From positions 1 to 44,605 of the forward strand of contig JAAETT010000333.1 of the NCBI GenBank assembly GCA_024228115.1: a DNA stretch of 44,605 nucleotides, in the 5' to 3' direction. The translations under genes and the position numbers were made by a program. Shown one piece after another: positions 26,106-33,842 of the stretch (position 1 is the first letter of the stretch; each line of letters begins with the position of its first letter). The notes under the pieces were generated by a model, which searched no databases, was not told the DNA's origin, and worked only from the letters and a program-made list of their open reading frames with translations. Source of the DNA: a bacterium (GTDB lineage: Bacteria; Myxococcota_A; UBA9160; UBA6930).

Positions 26106-27052
26106 TCCCTGCCCAGGCGCTCCCGCGCCGCCTCCGCGTCGCGGCCGATCTGTGCCCTCAGAGCGTCCACATCCGGGAACTTCTCTTCACCGCGTAGAAA
26201 GTGCTCGAAGCTCAGGTCGATGCGACGACCGTAGACGTCGGTGTCGAAATCGAGCACGTGGGCTTCTGCCAGCACCGGATCGTCGTCCTTGAACGTCGGG
26301 CGACGCCCGACGTTCACGACCGCGGGATAGACCTTCCCGGCTGCTGGCTCTCCCCCATCCAGAAAGGACACGTGGCCCGCATACACGCCGGATGCGGGCA
26401 GGATCTCGCTCTCAGGATCCAGGTTCAGGGTTGGAAACCCGATGCTCCGGCCACGCCGGTCGCCCTCCACCACGCGGCCGCGCGCAGCGTAGGGCCGATC
26501 GAGCAGGAGAGCCGCGTCCTCCACCTTTCCCTCCTCCAACAACCCACGAATCCGGGTTGAATTGACATCCAGGTCTCTCACCGTGACCTCGGGAATGATC
26601 GTCACCGCGAAGCCCAGGCGCGGGCCCAATTCGGTGAGGGTCCGCATCGACCCTTCGCGGTCGCGACCGTAGTGGAAGTCATAGCCGACGTAGACCTCCC
26701 GGGGCCCGATGCGCTCATGGAGGATTCCCCGCACGAAACGCTCTGCGGGGAGCCGGGCGAACTCCAGGGTGAAGGGCTCGACGATCACCACATCGACGCC
26801 CTGGGCCTCGAGCAGCTCGAGCTTCTGCTCCAACGTCGTGAGCAGCCTCGGCGCCTGATCCGGGCGGAGGACCTTTCGCGGATGGGGTTCGAAGGTGTAG
26901 ACGACGGCCGGGCCGCCAAGACTCCCGGCCCGGTCGATCACCGTATCCATGATCGCCCGGTGCCCCAGGTGGAGACCATCGAAATTGCCGACCGTCAGCG
27001 CTGAGCCAACGAGCGGATCTCCAACGTTCTCACTGCCTCGAACCACCCGCAA
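26102..27052 (-). CDS. ribF: RibF, bifunctional riboflavin kinase / FAD synthetase
   Basis: RibF phosphorylates riboflavin to FMN and adenylates FMN to FAD in the cytoplasm. The 316-aa product has the N-terminal nucleotidyltransferase motif VGNFDGLHLGHRAIM (about 22-36) and the STRIRGLL switch (VNSTRIRGLLEEGKVEDA). The C-terminal flavokinase domain follows, with RGRSIGFPTLNL and SGVYAGHVSF, and ends in KFPDVDALRAQIGRDAEAAR. The start is taken as TTG 27052; nearby GTG codons are alternatives. Only 20 bases separate it from the divergent lptG-like gene. Confidence 0.94.
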   Translation of the reverse strand: MRVVRGSENVGDPLVGSALTVGNFDGLHLGHRAIMDTVIDRAGSLGGPAVVYTFEPHPRKVLRPDQAPRLLTTLEQKLELLEAQGVDVVIVEPFTLEFARLPAERFVRGILHERIGPREVYVGYDFHYGRDREGSMRTLTELGPRLGFAVTIIPEVTVRDLDVNSTRIRGLLEEGKVEDAALLLDRPYAARGRVVEGDRRGRSIGFPTLNLDPESEILPASGVYAGHVSFLDGGEPAAGKVYPAVVNVGRRPTFKDDDPVLAEAHVLDFDTDVYGRRIDLSFEHFLRGEEKFPDVDALRAQIGRDAEAARERLGRE

Positions 27053-27072
27053 TCGCTAGACTCCCGCGCCGG

Positions 27073-28152
27073 ATGCCTACCCTCTGGCGCTATACCGCTG
27101 TCCGCTTCCTCACGGCCTTTGCCGGATCACTCGTGATTCTGGCGCTCGTTCTGCTGGTCGTCGACATGTTGCTGAATCTCGGCGATGTGATCGAGGCCGA
27201 GAGCGGCTTTCTGGGCGCGATCGGATTGCTCCTCCAGCGCACCACAGCCACCTACCTCCCCTACCTGATCCCGGTCTCGACGTTCACCGCGGTCCTGTTC
27301 TCCGTAGGTCAGGCAGCTCGCCACCGCGAGATCGTCGCCGCGAAGGCGGGAGGCGTCTCTCCCCTTCGGGCCCTCCTGCCCATCTTCGCGATCTCGGCAG
27401 GCATCGCCCTGTTTTCTTTCATCCTGAACGAGACCGTCACCCTTCGAGCCGCCAGCGCCATGAATGCGAGTACCGGATCCTCGGTCGGCGAGGTCACCTT
27501 GAGATCCGGCTCGATCTGGTATCACACGGGCAAGATGATCTACAACATCCGAGACCCGCGCCCTGAAGGCCAGACGGTCCTCGACGTGCGGGTCTTCGAA
27601 CGAGACGAGGCCGGCCGCCTCGTCCGGCTCATCCACGCCCGCGAAGCGGAGCGCCTGGCGCCCCATGAATGGCGTTTCGTCGGAGCCACGATTCGGAGCT
27701 TCGACCCGGTCGATGCCAAGAATCCGCCGATCGTCGAACGGGCCGAGGAGATCGTCCTCGAACTGGGAGAAGACCGGACACCCCACCTCCAACAGGCCGA
27801 GCTCGTGGTCTTGCCCCTCGCCACGCTCGCGGAGTACGTGAGCGACGTTCTCAGCGAGGGCGGCAACGCGGGACGCGCACGATCGCTCCTTCACAGCCGG
27901 CTTACGATTCCATTCCTGGTGCTCCTGTTCGCCCTCCTCGCCGTGCCGCTTGCTCTCTCCGTGGAGCAGACCCGGAGCCTTGCCATGCCTGCCCTCCAGG
28001 GCGTGGGCCTGCTCTTCATCTTCCTGCTGCTGCGAGAATACAGCGCAAGCTTCGGAGCCCGCGGAGAGCTCTCCGCCGCCCTCGCGCCCTGGATCACCCT
28101 GCTCGTCTTCTTCGCCCTCGGAGGCTGGCGCCTCTCCCGCGTCCACCAATAG
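27073..28152 (+). CDS. LptF/LptG-family lipopolysaccharide export permease
   Basis: The 359-aa product is a YjgP/YjgQ permease: three N-terminal membrane helices (about 10-110), a large periplasmic jellyroll segment (about 120-260; RSGSIWYHTGKMIYNIRDPR), and three C-terminal helices (FLVLLFALLAVPLALSVEQ, GVGLLFIFLLLREYSASFG). Such proteins form the membrane part of the LptB2FG extractor that moves LPS to the periplasmic Lpt bridge. Only one permease gene is present here, so whether it is LptF or LptG cannot be decided; the partner and LptB must lie elsewhere. ATG 27073 has no obvious ribosome site. Confidence 0.87.
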   Translation: MPTLWRYTAVRFLTAFAGSLVILALVLLVVDMLLNLGDVIEAESGFLGAIGLLLQRTTATYLPYLIPVSTFTAVLFSVGQAARHREIVAAKAGGVSPLRALLPIFAISAGIALFSFILNETVTLRAASAMNASTGSSVGEVTLRSGSIWYHTGKMIYNIRDPRPEGQTVLDVRVFERDEAGRLVRLIHAREAERLAPHEWRFVGATIRSFDPVDAKNPPIVERAEEIVLELGEDRTPHLQQAELVVLPLATLAEYVSDVLSEGGNAGRARSLLHSRLTIPFLVLLFALLAVPLALSVEQTRSLAMPALQGVGLLFIFLLLREYSASFGARGELSAALAPWITLLVFFALGGWRLSRVHQ

Positions 28153-28160
28153 GGGGGGCC

Positions 28161-28379
28161 GCTTCGCTTCTCCTTGCGGATCGCGGGGCGGGGCACAGGT
28201 CGGGTGGAAATAAAGCGCAGGCAGAGGCGACTTCCAGCGTGTGCTCGTTCGCTAGCGGCGAAAGCCGCGTAAGCGAACCTGCAACGAGCCCCTACGCGGC
28301 CACCCGATCCCCGGCCGAGCCATTCCACCCGACCTGTGCCCAGCCCCGGCGACTCCCGTCCTCGCGTGAGAAGCGAAGC
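28161..28379. repeat. 219-base nested inverted-repeat (foldback) element
   Basis: Three nested complementarities occupy the gap between convergent genes. The outer arms are GCTTCGCTTCTC (28161-28172) and GAGAAGCGAAGC (28368-28379), 12 bp perfect. The middle arms are 28191-28209 and 28323-28341, 19 bp perfect. The inner hairpin is GTTCGCT/AGCGAAC (28247-28253, 28272-28278) enclosing GCGGC-GAAA-GCCGC (28255-28268) with a GNRA tetraloop; GCTCGTT/AACGAGC (28243-28249, 28283-28289) is an alternative pairing. TCGCGGGGC and its near complement also partly pair between the outer and middle arms. No convincing reading frame lies inside. It could be a MITE-like element, a bidirectional terminator or a structured RNA. 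Confidence 0.8.
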
Positions 28380-28398
28380 AGCGTCGAGTGGCTCGCGT

Positions 28399-29361
28399 CT
28401 AGGGCGATGTGGCTCCGGCTTCGTCCAGGTATTTGAGGAACGGGTGATCCGGCGGAAGGACCATGGTCGTTCCCTCGCCTAGCGTCTTTCGATAGGCCTC
28501 GAGGCTTCGGACGAAATCGTAGAACTCGGGATCCTCGGAGAAGGCGTCTGCATAGACACCTGCTGCGCCCGCATCACCCTCACCACGAATGCGCGTGGCA
28601 TCACCCCGGGCACGTTCGATGGTGATCTCTGCATCCCGATCGGCTGCCGCGCGGATCTTCCGCGCCCCCTCTTCACCTTCGGCGCGGTATTTCTTGGCCA
28701 GCTCTTCCCGCTCGGAGCGCATGCGACCGTAGACCTTCGACTCCGGCTCACCGGATGGGATCTCCGTGCGGTTGATGCGAACCTCGGCGAGCTCGATTCC
28801 GTTGGCTCGAATGTTCTGGCACGACCGCGCCGTGATCACGTCGGTCAAGGTCAGCGGTAGCTCGTTCCCGTCGAGGTCCTTGCGTACCGGCACACAACCC
28901 GATGCCCGTGCGGGGGCCAGATCGACGCCATCCGGGATCTCGCGGGCCAATACCTGCTCGAGCTTGAGGCGCCCGATCACCTCACGCACCCGGCCTTTCA
29001 CCAACTGATTCAGTTGACGCTCGGCTTCCTCGATGCCCGCCGGAAAGCTCTTGTAGAACTGGAGCGGATCGCTGATCCGCCAGATCGCGAAGTTGTCGAC
29101 GACCAGCGGCTCCTTGTCGAGGGTCTGGATGGGCTTCGGTTCCGGCCCCGAGCTCAGATGCAGCCAACGGCTATCGAAGGTGCGGATCTCCGTCACCGGA
29201 AACGCCAACGAGATGCCGGGCTCGGTGATCACCGAGCGCACGTCGCCCAGGAAGAGCGCGATACGCTGCTCTCCTTCGCGATTGAGCACCAACGGGCCGT
29301 AGCCCAGGTAGCTCGTCACAAGCGGTACACCGATCAACAACAACAGAAGAAGACGGGCCAT
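28399..29361 (-). CDS. hflC: HflC-type SPFH protease modulator
   Basis: The 320-aa product has one N-terminal membrane anchor (about 2-20) followed by an SPFH/band-7 domain (GEQRIALFLGDVRSVITEPG, FDSRWLHLSSGPEPKPIQTL, then KEPLVVDNFAIWRISDP) and a long alanine/glutamate-rich coiled coil (EREELAKKYRAEGEEGARKI). In the known system HflC forms a cage with HflK around the FtsH protease. The overlap with hflK (TGATG) and the size support HflC. It is the last gene in a run of three SPFH proteins. Confidence 0.9.
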   Translation of the reverse strand: MARLLLLLLIGVPLVTSYLGYGPLVLNREGEQRIALFLGDVRSVITEPGISLAFPVTEIRTFDSRWLHLSSGPEPKPIQTLDKEPLVVDNFAIWRISDPLQFYKSFPAGIEEAERQLNQLVKGRVREVIGRLKLEQVLAREIPDGVDLAPARASGCVPVRKDLDGNELPLTLTDVITARSCQNIRANGIELAEVRINRTEIPSGEPESKVYGRMRSEREELAKKYRAEGEEGARKIRAAADRDAEITIERARGDATRIRGEGDAGAAGVYADAFSEDPEFYDFVRSLEAYRKTLGEGTTMVLPPDHPFLKYLDEAGATSP

Positions 29362-30308
29362 CAGCGACTCCTCCCAACTTGATCGAGGGGCAGGTAGGGC
29401 ACCACCGATCCGGGCTCGACGATGACCTTCTGGGATTTCGAGAGCACCTCTTCCATCGTCTCCAGATAGAGCCGCTTGCGGGTGATCTCTGGTGCCTTCT
29501 TGTACTCGATCAGCAGGGAACGAAAACGGGCGTTCTCTCCCTCCGCCTTCGCGATTCGGCTCTGCTTGTAGGCCTCCGCCGATTCGAGGAGCTCGGCCGC
29601 GGTGGCCTGGGCGCGAGGCAGCACCTGATTCTGGTGGGCCCGCGCCTCGTTTTCCTGGCGATTGCGATCCTGGTTGGCCGCGACCACATCATCGAAAGCA
29701 CCTCGCACCTCCGTCGGCGGTTGCACTTCCTGCAGCTCGACCTGGAAAACTTCGATCCCGGTTTGGTAGAGGTCGAGCAATGCGGTCAGAAGGGTCGCGG
29801 CCTCGCTCTCGACGGAGAACCGCGCATCGGCGAGCACGCCATCGATGTGGTTGAGGGCAACGACCTCGCGCATGGCCGCCTGCGCGGCGTCCCGCACGAT
29901 CGCATCGATATCCCGAACGGAATAGAGCGCCCGCCGCGGATCGACGACCCGGTAGCGGACCACGAACTCCAGATGGACGATGGCGTTGTCACCGGTCTGC
30001 ATGACCGTCTCGGCCTTGGTCTCGAGCGGCCGATCCACATCGCCGAACTCCTCCCGACGAACCTTCTGGGTCTGGACGATGGCGTGGGTCTCGATCGGTG
30101 CGGGCAGATGGAAGCCGAGGCCGGACGATGTCACCGTGCGGTTGTAGGCCCCGAGCCGCAAGATCACGGCTTGCTCGCCGATATCGAGCTGGAACGTCCC
30201 CGTGTACCCGACCCATACGGCGAGCCCGACGATGAGTAGTACCCCTGTGGACAACCTCCGGATCAGACGTCCGGCTTTGCGTTCCTCGGGCGCGCCCCCC
30301 TTCGCCAT
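29361..30308 (-). CDS. hflK: HflK-type SPFH protease modulator
   Basis: The 315-aa product has a short charged N-terminus, one membrane span (about 20-38, TGVLLIVGLAVWVGYTG), and a band-7 domain (GEQAVILRLGAYNRTVTSSG, FHLPAPIETHAIVQTQKV). The HflK-style coiled coil contains NRQENEARAHQNQVLPRA. Together with HflC it should form the membrane cage that restrains FtsH. Its N-terminus is shorter than that of E. coli HflK. It begins directly after the slipin stop, with no intergenic space. Confidence 0.9.
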   Translation of the reverse strand: MAKGGAPEERKAGRLIRRLSTGVLLIVGLAVWVGYTGTFQLDIGEQAVILRLGAYNRTVTSSGLGFHLPAPIETHAIVQTQKVRREEFGDVDRPLETKAETVMQTGDNAIVHLEFVVRYRVVDPRRALYSVRDIDAIVRDAAQAAMREVVALNHIDGVLADARFSVESEAATLLTALLDLYQTGIEVFQVELQEVQPPTEVRGAFDDVVAANQDRNRQENEARAHQNQVLPRAQATAAELLESAEAYKQSRIAKAEGENARFRSLLIEYKKAPEITRKRLYLETMEEVLSKSQKVIVEPGSVVPYLPLDQVGRSR

Positions 30309-31091
30309 CTAGCCGCTCCCCTCTCCGGAACCCACGTCCGCATTCCGCTGCAAATCGTAGAAAGGCTTCAGGATGTCGATCGGGATCGGAAAGACGGTCG
30401 TCGAGTTGTTCTCCGTTGCGATATCCGCCAGCGTCTGGAGGTAGCGGAGCTGAAGCGCCGCGGGCTCACCGGAGAGAACCTGCGCCGCCTCCCGGAGCCG
30501 CACGGCAGCCTGGGCTTCACCCTCCGCGTGGATGATCTTCGAGCGCTTCTCCCGCTCGGCCTCGGCCTGCTTGGCCATGGCGCGCTGCATGTCGCTGGGT
30601 AGATCGATCTGCTTCAGCTCCACTGCGCGCACCTTCACACCCCAGGGCTCGGTCTGGAGATCGATGATCTCCTGCAACTGCCGATTGATGTTCTCGCGCT
30701 CCGCCAGGAGTTCATCGAGCTCGGCCTGACCGCAGACGCTTCGCAACGTGGTCTGGGAAAGCTGGGACGTCCCGTAGAGGTAGTTCTCGACCTGGATGAC
30801 GGCCTTCTCCGGGTGCAGGACCCGGAAGTAGATCACCGCGTTCACCTTCACCGAGACGTTGTCACGGGTGATCACTTCCTGCGGCGGCACGTCCATCACG
30901 ATCTCGCGCAGGCTGACCCGCACCATGCGATCGACCATCGGAATGATCCAGCGGATGCCCGCTTCCTTGACACCGGCGTAGCGGCCGAAGCGAAAGAGCA
31001 CGCCCCGTTCGTACTCCTGCAAGATGCGGATGCCGGCGGCGCCAATCAATCCGAGAATGCCGACCAGGATGATCAGCGGTGACAGACCCAT
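30309..31091 (-). CDS. Slipin / stomatin-like SPFH membrane protein
   Basis: The 260-aa product has an N-terminal hairpin-like membrane segment ([18 protein letters not shown]) and a stomatin-type SPFH domain: [59 protein letters not shown] helical Ala/Glu-rich segment follows. It pairs with the NfeD protease encoded just upstream, the conserved nfeD-slipin arrangement in which the protease cleaves the stomatin C-terminus. ATG 31091 is chosen because GGAGGAGGGG precedes it. Confidence 0.93.
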   Translation of the reverse strand: MGLSPLIILVGILGLIGAAGIRILQEYERGVLFRFGRYAGVKEAGIRWIIPMVDRMVRVSLREIVMDVPPQEVITRDNVSVKVNAVIYFRVLHPEKAVIQVENYLYGTSQLSQTTLRSVCGQAELDELLAERENINRQLQEIIDLQTEPWGVKVRAVELKQIDLPSDMQRAMAKQAEAEREKRSKIIHAEGEAQAAVRLREAAQVLSGEPAALQLRYLQTLADIATENNSTTVFPIPIDILKPFYDLQRNADVGSGEGSG

Positions 31092-31139
31092 GCTCCCCTC
31101 CTCCAAGGGCGCCGAAGGACGCGCCCTGCTCTTCTCTTC

Positions 31140-32513
31140 TCAGCTCGGCCCTGCTTGCCCGTCGGCCGAACGCACGTGAAGCGTCAGCCCATCGATACTT
31201 TCGGCCACGACCCGCGCTTCCGCTGGAATCGGCTCGGTAGATCGGGCCGTCCAGAATTCACCGCGGATGAAGACCGTACCGGATGGATCGATGGCTGTAC
31301 GGGCCACACCTTCCATTCCGACCAGCTCGTAGACACCGGATTCCTGACGACGTCCCATCGAGCGCCCCACCGCGAAGACCACCAGGGCTCCGAAGGCCCC
31401 CATTCCACCCACGGCGGGTACCAGCACCGGCCAGAACGACACGTTCAGGTCCGAGAGTTCCGGACGATCGAAGAGCATCGAGCCACCGAGCAACATGCAG
31501 GCCGCACCGGAAGCAAACAGCAGGCCAAACGATGTCACGAAGGCTTCGGCGACCATCAGACCGAGCCCGACCAGCATCAACAGGACGCCCACCCAGGAGA
31601 AAGGCAGGATCTGGAATGCGATCAAGGCCAGCAACAGGCAGATGGCGCCGGCCACACCGGGAAAGATCATCCCCGGTTGGTTCATCTCCACATACAGGCC
31701 GAGCACGCCCGCCATGAACAACAGCACGGCAACATCAGGACTGGCCAGCACATCGAAGATGCGCGTGAGGAGGTCCATCTCGATTTCCTGGGTGGGGGCG
31801 CCCGCGAAGGCCAGCCGCTGGGTCTTCCCGCCGACCTTGATTTCCCGCCCCTCGAGCTGCTTCAGGAGGTCGGCCCGATCGTCTGCGACCAGATCGATCA
31901 CGTTCAGCTCCACTGCCCGATCCGCTGTGATCGCGACCGAGTTGCGGACGGCGTCCTGAGCCCAATCCACATTGCGGTCCCGCTCCTCGGCGATCGCTTT
32001 CATGTAGGCCGCCAGCATGTTCTCTGCCTTCGCCGCGGCGTGATCCTGGCTCTTGCCCTCTTCGCCCTCGGGCGTACCGCCGCCGCCGATGCCCACGGGA
32101 TGGGCGGCGCCGATCGTCGAGCCAGGTGCCATGGCGGCCACGTGGCCCGCGATCGTGATGAACGTTCCTGCCGAGCCGGCCCAGGCACCCTGGGGCGAGA
32201 CATAGACGATGATCGGAACCTTCGAGCGCAGCATCGCCTGGATGATGTCCTGGGTCGATGTAACCAGGCCGCCGGGGGTATCGAGTTCCATCAGCAACGC
32301 CCGGGCTCCTGCCTCCTCACTCTCACGAATGGCCTGCTGGATGTAGTCGCTGCTGGCGGGATTGATCGAGCCATCGATGCGGATGACCGTCAGCGGACCG
32401 CTGTCACGGGTCGGTGTTTCGCCCGCCTCGTCCTGGGCCGCCAGGCCCATCGCCAGCCAAGGCAGGAAGAACGCCACCGAAATGGCAAGGCGTGCACGGC
32501 GGAGAGTCTTCAT
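31140..32513 (-). CDS. NfeD-type membrane serine protease (ClpP-class domain plus NfeD domain)
   Basis: The 457-aa product has a signal peptide and a ClpP/SppA-like protease domain (about 40-220) with the nucleophile in GAWAGSAGTFI and the likely general base Lys in AAAKAENMLAAYM. A membrane block of about four helices (235-390) and a C-terminal NfeD OB domain (about 395-455, GMEGVARTAIDPSGTVFIRG) follow. This is the long 1510-N type of NfeD, whose known substrate is the stomatin partner encoded next. Its ATG overlaps the coaBC stop (ATGA). Confidence 0.92.
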   Translation of the reverse strand: MKTLRRARLAISVAFFLPWLAMGLAAQDEAGETPTRDSGPLTVIRIDGSINPASSDYIQQAIRESEEAGARALLMELDTPGGLVTSTQDIIQAMLRSKVPIIVYVSPQGAWAGSAGTFITIAGHVAAMAPGSTIGAAHPVGIGGGGTPEGEEGKSQDHAAAKAENMLAAYMKAIAEERDRNVDWAQDAVRNSVAITADRAVELNVIDLVADDRADLLKQLEGREIKVGGKTQRLAFAGAPTQEIEMDLLTRIFDVLASPDVAVLLFMAGVLGLYVEMNQPGMIFPGVAGAICLLLALIAFQILPFSWVGVLLMLVGLGLMVAEAFVTSFGLLFASGAACMLLGGSMLFDRPELSDLNVSFWPVLVPAVGGMGAFGALVVFAVGRSMGRRQESGVYELVGMEGVARTAIDPSGTVFIRGEFWTARSTEPIPAEARVVAESIDGLTLHVRSADGQAGPS

Positions 32514-33736
32514 CGGGTGCCCTCACGCAGCTTTTCCACGCGGTCGAGAATGCGCCCGGCCACCTCGGCCTTGGACAACAACGGCAACTCGTCCACCTCA
32601 CCTCCGGGAGACACGAACATCACGGCGTTGGTGTCCGTATCGAAGCCCGTATCACTCCGAGAAATATCGTTTGCCACCAGCAGATCGCAGCCCTTGCGGG
32701 CGAGCTTGCGACGGGCGGCTTCCACCACATCGTGGCTCTCCGCTGCGAAGCCCACCACGACGCGGTCACCTCTGCGCCCACTGATCCCCTCGAGGATGTC
32801 CGGGGTCGCAACCAGTTCGATCCGAAGGCCAGCGCCGGGCTCGAGATCTTCCTTCTTGATCTTGCGCGCGGAGGCATCCGCCGGTCGGAAGTCGGCGACC
32901 GCGGCCGCCATGACGACGACCTGGCTGGCCTCGAACTCCGCCTCGACGGCCGAAGCCATCTCGAGGGCCGTCTCGATATCGATCCTCCGAACGCCAGGCG
33001 GCGTCGCAAGCGGACAAGGCCCGGCGACCAGCACGACCTCGGCGCCGCGTCGGGCCGCCTCCTCCGCAACGGCGAAACCCATCTTGCCGCTCGAGCGATT
33101 CGTGATCGAGCGGACGGCGTCGATCGGCTCCCGGGTGCCGCCCGCGCTCGCGAGCACACGGACGCCTTTCCAGGTCCCACCTCCGAGAAGCAGGGCCACG
33201 CGTCCGGCGATCGTTGCGGGCTCGGCCATGCGGCCCTCGCCCTCCCAACCACAGGCCAGCTCACCGGCTTCCGGCCCCTCGAAATGGACGCCCCGCTCAC
33301 GCAGCAGCTCGGCATTGGCGCGCGTTGCTGGATGGGACCACATGTTCACGTTCATCGCCGGGGCGAGCAGCACCGGCGCCTGCGTCGCCAGAAGCACGGT
33401 CGAAACCAGATCGTCGGCCAGCCCCTGGGCGAGCTTCGCCATGCGGTCGGCGGTGGCCGGAGCCACCACCACCAGATCGGCCCAATCGGCCAGCTCGATA
33501 TGCGAGATCTCTCCCTCTTCTCCCGGGTCGAAGAGCGAGCTGCGCACGGGCGCTCCCGAGAGCGTCTGAAGCACGAGGGGCGAGACGAACTCTCCCGCGG
33601 CCTTCGTGAGCACGCAGCGCACAGAGTGCCCCGCCCGCCGGAGCAGACGGACCAGTTCCGGGATCTTGTACGCCGCGATCCCTCCCGCCACGGCGAGAAG
33701 CACGTTGCCGGGCCGAGCCGAGGGCTGAGTGTTCAC
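32510..33736 (-). CDS. coaBC: CoaBC, phosphopantothenoylcysteine synthetase/decarboxylase
   Basis: The bifunctional enzyme joins 4'-phosphopantothenate to cysteine (CoaB) and decarboxylates the product to 4'-phosphopantetheine (CoaC). In the 408-aa product the N-terminal flavin-dependent CoaC domain carries VAGGIAAYKIPELVRLLRRA, the catalytic His in ISHIELADWAD, PAMNVNMW, and the active-site Cys loop ACGWEGEGRM. The CoaB domain carries SAGGTREPIDAVRSITNRSS and AAAVADFRPADASARKIKKE. The start is GTG 33736 behind GGGAGG; in-frame codons upstream look non-coding. The 106-base leader contains competing hairpins. Confidence 0.95.
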   Translation of the reverse strand: MNTQPSARPGNVLLAVAGGIAAYKIPELVRLLRRAGHSVRCVLTKAAGEFVSPLVLQTLSGAPVRSSLFDPGEEGEISHIELADWADLVVVAPATADRMAKLAQGLADDLVSTVLLATQAPVLLAPAMNVNMWSHPATRANAELLRERGVHFEGPEAGELACGWEGEGRMAEPATIAGRVALLLGGGTWKGVRVLASAGGTREPIDAVRSITNRSSGKMGFAVAEEAARRGAEVVLVAGPCPLATPPGVRRIDIETALEMASAVEAEFEASQVVVMAAAVADFRPADASARKIKKEDLEPGAGLRIELVATPDILEGISGRRGDRVVVGFAAESHDVVEAARRKLARKGCDLLVANDISRSDTGFDTDTNAVMFVSPGGEVDELPLLSKAEVAGRILDRVEKLREGTR

Positions 33737-33742
33737 GAAGCG

Positions 33743-33820
33743 CCTCCCGCCGGGGAGTCCGGAATCGGAGAAAGCCAAGGGAAAACAACCATGTAAGGCG
33801 GGAGGGTACCGAACCTCCCA
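33743..33820 (-). promoter_or_regulatory. coaBC leader with mutually exclusive pairings over the ribosome-binding site
   Basis: In transcript order (minus strand) the leader contains GGGAGG (33819-33814), CCTCCCGCC (33805-33797) and GGCGGGAGG (33751-33743). The last includes the GGGAGG ribosome-binding site of coaBC, six bases before GTG 33736. The middle element can pair with the first (6 bp, 8-base loop) or with the third (9 bp perfect), so the two folds exclude each other and only the second hides the ribosome site. An RNA-level control is possible but not shown. Confidence 0.4.
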
Positions 33821-33842
33821 GCCCGGGCGAGGGGACGTGTTC

